The notes below the pieces were generated by a model. It saw only the letters and a program-made list of their open reading frames with translations, made no database searches and had not been told where the DNA came from. Positions 32,272 through 45,000 of a stretch of 64,000 bases of DNA are shown here, one piece after another. Position 1 is the first letter of the stretch. The number at the start of each line of letters is the position of its first letter. Source of the stretch: Nemertoderma westbladi (taxonomy: Eukaryota; Xenacoelomorpha; Nemertodermatida; Nemertodermatidae); assembly GCA_032718475.1 (NCBI GenBank), contig JAUCBJ010006703.1, positions 1-64,000 of the forward strand, given 5' to 3'. Both the position numbers and the translations under genes were made by a program.

Positions 32272-33765
32272 AAAGTCAATATTTCGGAAGCCCTTAAAAC
32301 AACTGGAGTCACTATTTCGGAAGCCCTTAAAACAACTGGAGTCACTATTTCGGAAGCCCTTAAAAAAACTAGTGTCACTATTTCCGAAGCCCTTAAAACA
32401 ACTAGAGTCACTATTTCGGAAGCCCTTAAAACAACTAGAGTCACTATTTCCGAAGCCCTTAAAACAACTGGAGTCACTATTTCGGAAGCCCTTAAAACAA
32501 CTGAGTCACTATTTCGGAAGCCCTTAAAACAACTAGAGTCACTATTTCGGAAGCCCTTAAAACAACTAGAGTCACTATTTCGGAAGCCCTTAAAACAACT
32601 AGAGTCACTATTTCGGAAGCCCTTAAAACAACTAGAGTCACTATTTCGGAAGCCCTTAAAACAACTAGAGTCACTATTTCGGAAGCCCTTAAAACAACTA
32701 GAGTCACTATTTCGGAAGCCCTTAAAACAACTAGAGTCACTATTTCGGAAGCCCTTAAAACAACTAGAGTCACTATTTCGGAAGCCCTTAAAACAACTAG
32801 AGTCACTATTTCGGAAGCCCTTAAAACAACTAGAGTCACTATTTCTGAAGCCCTTAAAACAACTAGAGTCACTATTTCGGAAGCCCTTAAAACAACTAGA
32901 GTCACTATTTCGGAAGCCCTTAAAACAACTAGAGTCACTATATCGGAAGCCCTTAAAACAAATAGTCATTATTTCGGAAGCCCTTAAAACAACTAAAAGT
33001 CACTATTTCGGAAGCCCTTAAAACAACTAGAGTCACTATATCGGAAGCCCTTAAAACAAATAGTCACTATTTCGGAAGCCCTTAAAACAACTAGAGTCAC
33101 TATTTCCGAAGCCCTTAAAACAATTAGAGTCACTATTTCGGAAGCCCTTAAAACAACTAGAGTCACTATTTCGGAAGCCCTTAAAACAATTAGAGTCACT
33201 ATTTCGGAAGCCCTTAAAACAAATAGTCACTATTTCGGAAGCCCTTAAAACAAATATTTATTATTTCGGAAGCCCTTAAAACAATTAGAGTCACTATTTC
33301 GGAAGCCCTTAAAACAACTAGAGTCACTATTTCGGAAGCCCTCAAAACAACTAGAGTCACTATTTCGGAAGCCCTTAAAACAACTAGAGTCACTATTTCG
33401 GAAGCCCTTAAAACAACTGGAGTCACTATTTCGGAAGCCCTTAAAAAAACTAGTGTCACTATTTCCGAAGCCCTTAAAACAACTAGAGTCACTATTTCGG
33501 AAGCCCTTAAAACAACTAGAGTCACTATTTCCGAAGCCCTTAAAACAACTAGAGTCACTATTTAGGAAGCCCTTAAAACAAATAGTCACTATTTCGGAAG
33601 CCCTTAAAACAACTAGAGTCACTATTTCCGAAGCCCTTAAAACAACTAGAGTCACTATTTCGGAAGCCCTTAAAACAACTAGAGTCACTATTTCGGAAGC
33701 CCTTAAAACAAATAGTCACCATTTCGGAAGCCCTTGAAACAACCAGAGGCACTATACGGTGACCA
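32253..33765. repeat. 33-bp minisatellite inside the Foldback-like element
   Basis: About 45 tandem units beginning GGAAGCCCTTAAAACAACTA and continuing GAGTCACTATTTC. Shorter variants have ACAAATAGTCAC. The unit matches the outer end of the element's right inverted repeat (AGGAGTCCTTAAAATTACTA, then GAATCACTATTCC) at about 26 of 33 positions, so unit and terminus are probably related by descent. Stop-free frames on both strands (SLFRKPLKQLE; SSCFKGFRNSD; VVLRASEIVTL) are repeat artefacts. Confidence 0.95.
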
Positions 33766-33843
33766 GTAACACAGGGCCAGTGACAGAACTGATAATGTCT
33801 GTACTGCTGTATAAACTGCAGTAACTCCTGCAGGGGATCTGAA

Positions 33844-33980
33844 CGCAATAAAAATTCATCCCTCTCCAGGGGAAATTCGACGCAAATAACAGCTGATTAT
33901 TCTCAAAAATAAAACTGTAACCTGTTCTATTGTGCTTAGTTTGTTGTTTTGGTTAAAATAACGTGCCATTGTAACCTGCT
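33844..33980 (+). repeat. Dispersed repeat, copy B (inside the Foldback-like element)
   Basis: Same-orientation partner of 30604-30739, differing by scattered substitutions (for example CCAGGGGAAATTCG for CCAGGGAAAATCG). It lies between the minisatellite and the C tract. Confidence 0.8.
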
Positions 33981-34054
33981 CCATTCCCTAAATTGAGAAT
34001 TTAACATTGAGGCGGGATATTAATTCGCCAAGGCGGGTTTTGCGTCCAGTTTCA

Positions 34055-34077
34055 CCCCCCCCCCCCCCCCCCCCCCC
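34055..34077. repeat. Poly-C tract (23 C)
   Basis: Longest homopolymer seen: 23 uninterrupted C on the plus strand, inside the Foldback-like element. Exact length is uncertain in any sequencing method. Confidence 0.9.
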
Positions 34078-34432
34078 TGTCTCCTACATAGTACAAAATG
34101 GACTAAGATACTATTGTACTGTACTGTAGTTCAGGCCTTACCCTTAACACCATCCTTAACACTGTAACACAAAGCACAAAACTAATAAAGTTATACTGTG
34201 CAGATATTAATTCATTTTAATTGTGTATTCAATTCAATACTGGGAGAGGGCCCGGTCCAAAAAATTCCCTAAGCAGTTCGCTATCCGTTTGTATACAAAC
34301 AACAATAAGCAGTTGTAGTGGAGAGTTGCAGAGAAAGGTCACTTTGATTTCCAATTCACAATACATATACAACTGTACAGTGTACAGTATACAAGTACAG
34401 AGGATTAGGCATCGTATTAATACAATTACTCT

Positions 34433-34563
34433 AGTATTTTTAAGGGCCCCTGCTAATTACATGCAATATGGCATTTTGAAACCAGCTGATGGCGCCGGGG
34501 TTGCTAGGTACCCGGTTTAAAACCAATCAGGGAATAGTGATTCTAGTAATTTTAAGGACTCCT
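34433..34563 (-). repeat. Right terminal inverted repeat of the Foldback-like element
   Basis: About 131 bp, inverted relative to 32153-32271. It contains GGTACCCGGTTTAAAACCAA and ends TTTTAAGGACTCCT directly before the second AGGACGATA. Its outermost 33 bases resemble the minisatellite unit. Confidence 0.9.
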
Positions 34564-34572
34564 AGGACGATA

Positions 34573-35469
34573 AAGAACTTGGCCCAAACTCATAAAAAGT
34601 GGCCAAAAACGTTTCCCACACGATTCGACTTAATTTTAGAATGATATTTTTTTTGGAACCTAGTAAAGTTATATATATTTTTGAAGATAATTTTATGGCC
34701 CAACAGATGCACAAAAAATCATACTGCCACTGCGACTTTGAAAGATTTTACAGACGTTTTAGTACTAAAAAATGCAGGTTTTTCAATTGTCCAAAAAAGT
34801 TGATTGTATTCTGGGGGATGTATTTTTAGTACTAAAAAATGCAGGTTTTTCAATTGTCCAAAAAAGTTGATTGTATTCTGGGGGATGTATTTTGACATCT
34901 ACTTGGTGTATTTCAACAAGTTATAGCTCATTTTAAAGCTAAATAATAGAGGGATGCAATGGAATAACTTCCAAATTGTTTTATTGATGTCATATTGAAA
35001 TAAAACAATAGATAATATACCCCTATTTTTGACAATTACTTGTCCCAAACGGTAACACCTGAATTCACGAAAAGGTTTTTATTGGGATTCTATAAACTAA
35101 ATTATAATTTGAAAGGAAAATCTTCGGTAAGTTGAACATTCAAGATTTTACGAAAAAATACAAAACACAACCGGAGATATGGCTGGTTTTATACGTGCGA
35201 GTCGATTATGTCAATTAGGTTGTCCCATGTGTAACACCAAGTGCATTGCTTTACCATGCTCTAGAATCAGTTCTAACATACGTGATAGGAAGATTCTAAT
35301 ATCAGCAGAGGCAGGGGATAGCGGCATAAGTGCATGAAGTGTTAGAGGTGGGCGGGCAGAATGTTAAAGTTGTGAGGGGAGCAGTTAGAGGTTGGAGGGA
35401 AAAAGATAGAGGTGCAAGGGGAGCAATCGGAGGGGCGAGAGGAGTAGTTCGGCGTGCGAGTGGAGAAGC
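34573..35469. other. AT-rich spacer between the Foldback-like element and the right satellite
   Basis: No gene recognised. It includes a 67-bp tandem duplication (34761-34894). The last about 150 bp before 35470 grade into G-rich sequence that looks like decayed 42-bp satellite units (for example GGAGAAGCGAGTGGAGACGG). A 76-codon frame at 34599-34829 lies partly in the duplication and has no known features. Confidence 0.5.
34761..34894. repeat. 67-bp tandem duplication
   Basis: Two essentially identical copies starting AGTACTAAAAAATGCAGG and ending GGGGGATGTATTTT, at 34761 and 34828. The lack of divergence points to a recent event. Confidence 0.9.
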
Positions 35470-38400
35470 GAGTGGAGACGGAGTGGGAAGTACAGGAGGA
35501 TCTGTGGAGGGTGTGGGAGACGGAGTGGGAAGTACAGGAGGATCTGTGGAGGGTGTGGGAGACGGAGTGGGAAGTACAGGAGGATCTGTGGAGGATGTGG
35601 GAGACGGAGTGGGAAGTACAGGAGGATCTGTGGAGGATGTGGGAGACGGAGTGGGAAGCTCAGGAGGATCTGTGAAGGATGTGGGAGACAGAGTGGGAAG
35701 CTCAGGAGGATCTGTGAAGGGTTTGGAGACGGAGTGGGAAGTAGAAGAGGATCTGTGGAGGGTGTGGGAGACGGAGTGGGAGGTATGGGGTGATCTGTGG
35801 AGGATGTGGGAGACGGAGTGGGAGGTATGGGGGGATCTGTGGTGTGGAGGGAGTGGGAGACGGAGTGTAAAGTACAGGAGGATCTGTGGAGGGTGTGGGA
35901 GACTGAGTGGGAAGTACAAGAGGATCTGTGGAGGGTGTGGGAGACGGAGTGGGAAATACAGGAGGATCTGTGGAGGGTGTGGGAGACGGAGTGGAAAGTA
36001 CAGGATGATCTGTGGAGGTGTGGGAGACGGAGTGGGAAGTGCAGGAGGGTCTGAGGAGGGCGTGGGAGACGGAATGGGAGGTATGGGGATCTGTGGAGGG
36101 TGTAGGAGGCGGAGTGGGAGGTATGGGGGATCTGTGGAGGGTGTGGGAGACGGAGTGGAAGGTATGGGGGGATCTGTGGTGTGGAGGGTGTGGGAGACGG
36201 AGTGTGAAGTACAAGAGGATCTATGGAGGGTGTGGGAGACGGAGTGGGAAATACAGGAGGATCTTTGCAGGGTGTGGGAGACGGAGTGGGTAGTACAGGA
36301 GGATCTGTGGAGGGTTTGGGAGACGGAGTGTGAAGTACAGGATGATCTGTGGAGGGTGTGGGAGACTGAGTGGGAAGTACAAGAGGATCTATGGAGGGTG
36401 TGGGAGACGGAGTGGGAAATACAGGAGGATCTTTGCAGGGTGTGGGAGACGGAGTGGGAAGTACAGGAAGGTCTGTGGAGGGTGTGGGAGAAGGTGACGG
36501 GCGGAAGTAGAGGCGGATCTGCGGATGATGCGGGAGAGGGAGTGGGAGGTATGGGGGGATCTGTGGAGGGTGTAGGAGACGGAGTGGGAGGTATGGGGGG
36601 GATCTGTGGAGGGTGTGGGAGACGGAGTGGGAGGTATGGGGGGATCTGTGGTGTGGAGGGTGTGGGAGACGGAGTGGGAAGTACAGGAGGGATCCGTGGA
36701 GGGTGTGGGAGACGGAGTGTGAAGTACAGGAGGATCTGTGGAGGGTGTGGGAGACGGAGTGGGAGGTATGGGGGGATATGTGGTGTGGAGGGTGTGGGAG
36801 TGGGAGACGGAGTGGGAAGTACAGGAGGATCTGTGGAGGTGTGGGAGACGGAGTGGGAAGTACAAGAGGATCTGTGGAGGGTGTGGGAGACGGAGTGGGA
36901 AATACAGGAGGATCTGTGGAGGATGTGGGAAACGGAGTGGGAAGCTCAGGAGGATCTGTGAAGGGTTTGGAGACGGAGTGGGAAGTAGAAGAGGATCTGT
37001 GGAGGGTGTGGGAGACGGAGTGGGAGGTATGGGGGGGATCTGTGGAGGGTGTGGGAGTCGGAGTGGGAGGTATGGGGGGATCTGTGGAGGATGTGGGAGA
37101 CGGAGTGGGAGGTATGGGGGGATCTGTGGTGTGGAGGGAGTGGGAGACGGAGTGTAAAGTACAGGAGGATCTGTGGAGGGTGTGGGAGACTGAGTGGGAA
37201 GTACAAGAGGATCTGTGGAGGGTGTGGGAGACGGAGTGGGAAATACAGGTGGATCTGTGGAGGGTGTGGGAGACGGAGTGGAAAGTACAGGATGATCTGT
37301 GGAGGTGTGGGAGACGGAGTGGGAAGTGCAGGAGGGTCTGAGGAGGGCGTGGGAGACGGAATGGGAGGTATGGGGATCTGTGGAGGGTGTAGGAGGCGGA
37401 GTGGGAGGTATGGGGGATCTGTGGAGGGTGTGGGAGACGGAGTGGGAGGTATGGGGGGATCTGTGGTGTGGAGGGTGTGGGAGACGGAGTGTGAAGTACA
37501 AGAGGATCTATGGAGGGTGTGGGAGACGGAGTGGGAAATACAGGAGGATCTTTGCAGGGTGTGGGAGACGGAGTGGGTAGTACAGGAGGATCTGTGGAGG
37601 GTTTGGGAGACGGAGTGTGAAGTACAGGATGATCTGTGAAGGGTGTGGGAGACTGAGTGGGAAGTACAAGAGGATCTATGGAGGGTGTGGGAGACGGAGT
37701 GGGAAATACAGGAGGATCTTTGCAGGGTGTGGGAGACGGAGTGGGAAGTACAGGAAGGTCTGTGGAGGGTGTGGGAGACGGTGACGGGCGGAAGTAGAGG
37801 CGGATCTGCGGATGATGCGGGAGAGGGAGTGGGAGGTATGGGGGGATCTGTGGAGGGTGTAGGAGACGGAGTGGGAGGTATGGGGGGATCTGTGGTGTGG
37901 AGGATGTGGGAGACGGAGTGGGAAGTACAGGAGGGATCCGTGGAGGGTGTGGGAGACGGAGTGTGAAGTACAGGAGGATCTGTGGAGGGTGTGGGAGACG
38001 GAGTGGGAGGTATGGGGGGATATGTGGTGTGGAGGGTGTGGGAGTGGGAGACGGAGTGGGAAGTACAGGAGGATCTGTGGAGGTGTGGGAGACGGAGTGG
38101 GAAGTACAAGAGGATCTGTGGAGGGTGTGGGAGACGGAGTGGGAAATACAGGAGGATCTGTGGAGGATGTGGGAAACGGAGTGGGAAGCTCAGGAGGATC
38201 TGTGAAGGGTTTGGAGACGGAGTGGGAAGTAGAAGAGCATCTGTGGAGGGTGTGGGAGACGGAGTGGGAGGTATGGGGGGGATCTGTGGAGGGTGTGGGA
38301 GTCGGAGTGGGAGGTATGGGGGGATCTGTGGTTCGGAGGGTGTGGGAGACGGAGTGGGAAGTACAGGAGGGATCCGTGGATGAAGTACAGGAAGGTCTGT

Positions 38401-39016
38401 GGAGGGTGTGGGAGACGGAGTGGGAGGTATGGGGGGGATCTGTGGAGGATGTGGGAGTCGGAGTGGGAGGTATGGGGGAATCTGTGGTTTGGAGGGTGTG
38501 GGAGACGGAGTGGGAAGTACAGGAGGGATCCGTGGATGAAGTACAGGAAGGTCTGTGGAGGGTGTGGGAGACGGTGACGGAAGTACAGGCGGATCTGCGG
38601 AGGGTGTGGGAGACGGAGTGGGAGGTATGGGGGGATCTGTGGAGGGTGTGGGAGACGGAGTGGGAGGTATGGGGGGGATCTGTGGAGGGTGTGGGAGTCG
38701 GAGTGGGAGGTATGGGGGGATCTGTGGTTCGGAGGGTGTGGGAGACGGAGTGGGAAGTACAGGAGGGATCCGTGGATGAAGTACAGGAAGGTCTGTGGAG
38801 GGTGTGGGAGACGGAGTGGGAGGTATGGGGGGGATCTGTGGAGGGTGTGGGAGTCGGAGTGGGAGGTATGGGGGAATCTGTGGTTTGGAGGGTGTGGGAG
38901 ACGGAGTGGGAAGTACAGGAGGGATCCGTGGATGAAGTACAGGAAGGTCTGTGGAGGGTGTGGGAGACGGTGACGGAAGTACAGGCGGATCTGCGGAGGG
39001 TGTGGGAGACGGAGTA
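35470..39016. repeat. 42-bp G-rich satellite, type I block
   Basis: Unit with GAGGGTGTGGGAGACGGAGT followed by GGGAAGTACAGGAGGATCTG, with AGTACAAGAGG, AAATACAGG and GGTATGGGGGGATCTG variants. Indels that are not multiples of three are common, but all three plus frames remain mostly open. Higher-order repeats: about 1,244-1,287 bp (for example 36012 versus 37299, 36738 versus 37982) and 396 bp (38293 versus 38689). This is the left edge of the right-hand satellite. Confidence 0.95.
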
Positions 39017-42000
39017 GGAGGTATGGTGGGATCTGTGGACGATGTGGGAGACGGAGTGGGAGATATGGTGGGATCTGTGGACGATGTGGGAGACGGAGTG
39101 GGAGGTATGGGGGGATCTGTGGACGATGTGGGAGACGAAGTGGGAGGTATGGTGGGATCTGTGGACGATGTGGGAGACGGAGTGGGAGGTATGGTGGGAT
39201 CTGTGGACGATGTGGGAGACGTAGTTGGAGGTATGGTGGGATCTGTGGACGATGTGGGAGACGGAGTGGGAGGTATGGGGGGATCTGTGGACGATGTGGG
39301 AGACGGAGTGGGAGGTATGGTGGGATCTGTGGACGATGTGGGAGACGGAGTGGGAGGTATGGTGGGATCTGTGGACGATGTGGGAGACGGAGTGGGAGGT
39401 ATGGTGGGATCTGTGGACGATGTGGGAGACGAAGTGGGAGGTATGGTGGGATCTGTGGACGATGTGGGAGACGGAGTGGGAGGTATGGGGGGATCTGTGG
39501 ACGATGTGGGAGACGGAGTGGGAGGTATGGTGGGATCTGTGGACGATGTGGGAGACGGAGTGGGAGGTATGGGGGGATCTGTGGACGATGTGGGAGACGG
39601 TGTGGGAGGTATGGTGGGATCTGTGGACGATGTGGGAGACGGAGTGGGAGGTATGGTGGGATCTGTGGACGATGTGGGAGACGAAGTGGGAGGTATGGTG
39701 GGATCTGTGGACGATGTGGGAGATGGAGTGGGAGGTATGGTGGGATCTGTGGGAGACGGAGTGGGAGGTATGGGGGGATCTGTGGGAGACGGAGTGGGAG
39801 GTATGGTGGGATCTGTGGACGATGTGGGAGACGAAGTGGGAGGTATGGTGGGATCTGTGGACGATGTGGGAGACGGAGTGGGAGGTATGGTGGGATCTGT
39901 GGACGATGTGGGAGACGTAGTGGGAGGTATGGTGGGATCTGTGGACGATGTGGGAGACGAAGTGGGAGGTATGGTGGGATCTATGGACGATGTGGGAGAC
40001 GGAGTGGGAGGTATGGTGGGATCTGTGGACGATGTGGGAGACGGAGTGGGAGTTATGGTGGGATATGTGGACGATGTGGGAGACGGAGTGGGAGGTATGG
40101 GGGGATCTGTGGGAGAAGGAGTGGGAGGTATGGGGGGATCTGTGGGAGACGGAGTGGGAGGTATGGGGGGATCTATGGGAGACGGAGTGGGAGGTATGGG
40201 GGGATCTGTGGACGATGTGGGAGACGAAGTGGGAGGTATGGGGGGATCTGTGGACGATGTGGGAGACGAAGTGGGAGGTATGGGGGGATCTGTGGGAGAA
40301 GGAGTGGGAGGTATGGGGGGGATCTGTGGGAGACGGAGTGGGAGGTATGGTGGGATCTGTGGACGATGTGGGAGACGAAGTGGGAGGTATGGTGGGATCT
40401 GTGGACGATGTGGGAGACGAAGTGGGAGGTATGGTGGGATCTGTGGACGATGTGGGAGACGGAGTGGGAGATATGGTGGGATCTGTGGACGATGTGGGAG
40501 ACGGAGTGGGAGTTATGGTGGGATCTGTGGACGATGTGGGAGACGGAGTGGGAGGTATGGTGGGATCTGTGGACGATGTGGGAGACGAAGTGGGAGGTAT
40601 GGTGGGATCTGTGGACGATGTGGGAGACGGAGTGGGAGATATGGTAGGATCTGTGGACGATGTGGGAGACGGAGTGGGAGTTATGGTGGGATCTGTGGAC
40701 GATGTGGGAGACGGAGTGGGAGGTATGGTGGGATCTGTGGACGATGTGGGAGACGAAGTGGGAGGTATGGTGGGATCTGTGGACGATGTGGGAGACGGAG
40801 TGGGAGGTATGGTGGGATCTGTGGACGATGTGGGAGACGAAGTGGGAGGTATGGGGGGATCTGTGGACGATGTTGGAGACGAAGTGGGAGGTATGGGGGG
40901 ATCTGTGGACGATGTGGGAGACGGAGTGGGAGGTATGGTGGGATCTGTGGACGATGTGGGAGACGAAGTGGGAGGTATGGTGGGATCTGTGGACGATGTG
41001 GGAGACGGAGTGGGAGTTATGGTGGGATCTGTGGACGATGTGGGAGACGGAGTGGGAGGTATGGTGGGATCTGTGGACGATGTGGGAGACGAAGTGGGAG
41101 GTATGGGGGGATCTGTGGACGATGTGGGAGACGAAGTGGGAGGTATGGTGGGATCTGTGGACGATGTGGGAGACGGAGTGGGAGTTATGGTAGGATCTGT
41201 GGACGATGTGGGAGACAGAGTGGGAGGTATGGTGGGATCTGTGGACGATGTGGGAGACGGAGTGGGAGGTATGGGGGGATCTGTGGACGATGTGGGAGAC
41301 GGAGTGGAAGGTATGGTGGGATCTGTGGACGATGTGGGAGACGGAGTGGAAGGTATGGTGGGATCTGTGGACGATGTGGGAGACGGAGTGGGAGGTATGG
41401 TGGGATCTGTGGACGATGTGGGAGACGGAGTGGGAGTTATGGTGGGATATGTGGACGATGTGGGAGACGGAGTGGGAGGTATGGGGGGATCTGTGGGAGA
41501 AGGAGTGGGAGGTATGGGGGGATCTGTGGGAGACGGAGTGGGAGGTATGGGGGGATCTATGGGAGACGGAGTGGGAGGTATGGGGGGATCTGTGGACGAT
41601 GTGGGAGACGAAGTGGGAGGTATGGGGGGATCTGTGGACGATGTGGGAGACGAAGTGGGAGGTATGGGGGGATCTGTGGGAGAAGGAGTGGGAGGTATGG
41701 GGGGATCTGTGGGAGACGGAGTGGGAGGTATGGTGGGATCTGTGGACGATGTGGGAGACGAAGTGGGAGGTATGGTGGGATCTGTGGACGATGTGGGAGA
41801 CGAAGTGGGAGGTATGGTGGGATCTGTGGACGATGTGGGAGACGGAGTGGGAGATATGGTGGGATCTGTGGACGATGTGGGAGACGGAGTGGGAGTTATG
41901 GTGGGATCTGTGGACGATGTGGGAGACGGAGTGGGAGGTATGGTGGGATCTGTGGACGATGTGGGAGACGAAGTGGGAGGTATGGTGGGATCTGTGGACG

Positions 42001-45000
42001 ATGTGGGAGACGGAGTGGGAGATATGGTAGGATCTGTGGACGATGTGGGAGACGGAGTGGGAGTTATGGTGGGATCTGTGGACGATGTGGGAGACGGAGT
42101 GGGAGGTATGGTGGGATCTGTGGACGATGTGGGAGACGAAGTGGGAGGTATGGTGGGATCTGTGGACGATGTGGGAGACGGAGTGGGAGGTATGGTGGGA
42201 TCTGTGGACGATGTGGGAGACGAAGTGGGAGGTATGGGGGGATCTGTGGACGATGTTGGAGACGAAGTGGGAGGTATGGGGGGATCTGTGGACGATGTGG
42301 GAGACGGAGTGGGAGGTATGGTGGGATCTGTGGACGATGTGGGAGACGAAGTGGGAGGTATGGTGGGATCTGTGGACGATGTGGGAGACGGAGTGGGAGT
42401 TATGGTGGGATCTGTGGACGATGTGGGAGACGGAGTGGGAGGTATGGTGGGATCTGTGGACGATGTGGGAGACGAAGTGGGAGGTATGGGGGGATCTGTG
42501 GACGATGTGGGAGACGAAGTGGGAGGTATGGTGGGATCTGTGGACGATGTGGGAGACGGAGTGGGAGTTATGGTAGGATCTGTGGACGATGTGGGAGACA
42601 GAGTGGGAGGTATGGTGGGATCTGTGGACGATGTGGGAGACGGAGTGGGAGGTATGGGGGGATCTGTGGACGATGTGGGAGACGGAGTGGAAGGTATGGT
42701 GGGATCTGTGGACGATGTGGGAGACGAAGTGGGAGGTATGGTGGGATCTGTGGACGATGTGGGAGACGGAGTGGGAGTTATGGTGGGATCTGTGGATGGA
42801 TGTGGGAGACGGAGTGGGAGGTATGGTGGGATCTGTGGACGATGTGGGAGACGAAGTGGGAGGTATGGGGGGATCTGTGGACGATGTGGGAGACGAAGTG
42901 GGAGGTATGGTGGGTTCTGTGGACGATGTGGGAGACGGAGTGGGAGGTATGGGGGGATCTGTGGACGATGTGGGAGACGAAGTGGGAGGTATGGTGGGAT
43001 CTGTGGACGATGTGGGAAACGGAGTGGGAGGTATGGGGGGATCTGTGGACGATGTGGGAGACGAAGTGGGAGGTATGGTGGGATCTGTGGACGATGTGGG
43101 AGACGGAGTGGGAGTTATGGTGGGATCTGTGGACGATGTGGGAGACGGAGTGGGAGGTATGGTGGGATCTGTGGACGATGTGGGAGACGGAGTGGGAGGT
43201 ATGGTGGGATCTGTGGACGATGTGGGAGACGGAGTGGGAGGTATGGTGGGATCTGTGGACGATGTGGGAGACGAAGTGGGAGGTATGGTGGGATCTGTGG
43301 ACGATTTGGGAGACGGAGTGGGAGGTATGGTGGGATCTGTGGACGATGTGGGAGACGGAGTGGGAGGTATGGTGGGATCTGTGGACGATGTGGGAGACGA
43401 AGTGGGAGGTATGGTGGGATCTGTGGACGATGTGGGAGACGGAGTGGGAGGTATGGTGGGATCTGTGGACGATGTGGGAGACGAAGTGGGAGGTATGGTG
43501 GGATCTGTGGACGATGTGGGAGACGGAGTGGGAGGTATGGTGGGATCTGTGGACGATGTGGGAGACGAAGTGGGAGGTATGGTGGGATCTGTGGACGATG
43601 TGGGAGACGGAGTGGGAGGTATGGTGGGATCTGTGGACGATGTGGGAGACGAAGTGGGAGGTATGGTGGGATCTGTGGACGATGTGGGAGACGGAGTGGG
43701 AGTTATGGTGGGATCTGTGGACGATGTGGGAGACGGAGTGGGAGGTATGGTGGGATCTGTGGACGATGTGGGAGACGGAGTGGGAGGTATGGGGGGATCT
43801 GTGGACGATGTGGGAGACGAAGTGGGAGGTATGGTGGGATCTGTGGACGATGTGGGAGACGGAGTGGGAGGTATGGTGGGATCTGTGGACGATGTGGGAG
43901 ACGGAGTGGGAGGTATGGTGGGATCTGTGGACGATGTGGGAGACGGAGTGGGAGGTATGGGGGGATCTGTGGACGATGTGGGAGACGAAGTGGGAGGTAT
44001 GGTGGGATCTGTGGACGATGTGGGAGACGGAGTGGGAGGTATGGTGGGATCTGTGGACGATGTGGGAGACGGAGTGGGAGGTATGGGGGGATCTGTGGGA
44101 GACGGAGTGGGAGGTATGGGGGGATCTGTGGACGATGTGGGAGACGAAGTGGGAGGTATGGGGGGATCTGTGGACGATGTGGAAGACGAAGTGGGAGGTA
44201 TGGGGGGATCTGTGGACGATGTGGGAGACGGAGTGGGAGTTATGGTGGGATCTGTGGACGATGTGGGAGACGGAGTGGGAGTTATGGTGGGATCTGTGGA
44301 CGATGTGGGAGACGGAGTGGGAGGTATGGTGGGATCTGTGGACGATGTGGGAGACGGAGTGGGAGGTATGGTGGGATCTGTGGACGATGTGGGAGACGAA
44401 GTGGGAGGTATGGTGGGATCTGTGGACGATGTGGGAGACGGAGTGGGAGTTATGGTGGTATCTGTGGACGATGTGGGAGACGGAGTGGGAGGTATGGTGG
44501 GATCTGTGGACGATGTGGGAGACGGAGTGGGAGGTATGGGGGGATCTGTGGACGATGTGGGAGACGAAGTGGGAGGTATGGTGGGATCTGTGGACGATGT
44601 GGGAGACGGAGTGGGAGGTATGGTGGGATCTGTGGACGATGTGGGAGACGTAGTGGGAGGTATGGTGGGATCTGTGGACGATGTGGGAGACAGAGTGGGA
44701 GGTATGGGGGGATCTGTGGACGATGTGGGAGACGGAGTGGGAGGTATGGTGGGATCTGTGGACGATGTGGGAGACGGAGTGGGAGGTATGGTGGGATCTG
44801 TGGACGATGTGGGAGACGGAGTGGGAGGTATGGTGGGATCTGTGGACGATGTGGGAGACGAAGTGGGAGGTATGGTGGGATCTGTGGACGATGTGGGAGA
44901 CGGAGTGGGAGGTATGGGGGGATCTGTGGACGATGTGGGAGACGGAGTGGGAGGTGTGGTGGGATCTGTGGACGATGTGGGAGACGGAGTGGGAGGTATG

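Larger units (their letters stand above)
32144..34572. mobile_element. Foldback/Mutator-like non-autonomous DNA transposon with 9-bp target duplication
   Basis: The element spans 32153-34563 and is flanked on both sides by the identical 9 bp AGGACGATA (32144-32152 and 34564-34572). Its ends are inverted repeats starting AGGAGYCCTTAWAATTAC. The interior holds a 33-bp minisatellite (32253-33765), a dispersed repeat (33844-33980) and a C tract (34055-34077), and encodes no transposase. A 9-bp target duplication and long inverted repeats with internal tandem repeats are the known marks of Foldback elements and some Mutator-like non-autonomous elements. Superfamily assignment is inference; the insertion structure is seen directly. 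Confidence 0.85.

Noticed and set aside
32185-33848. Frames of 91-278 residues on both strands of the 33-bp minisatellite
   Set aside because: Tandem-repeat artefacts inside a transposon; no transposase motif.
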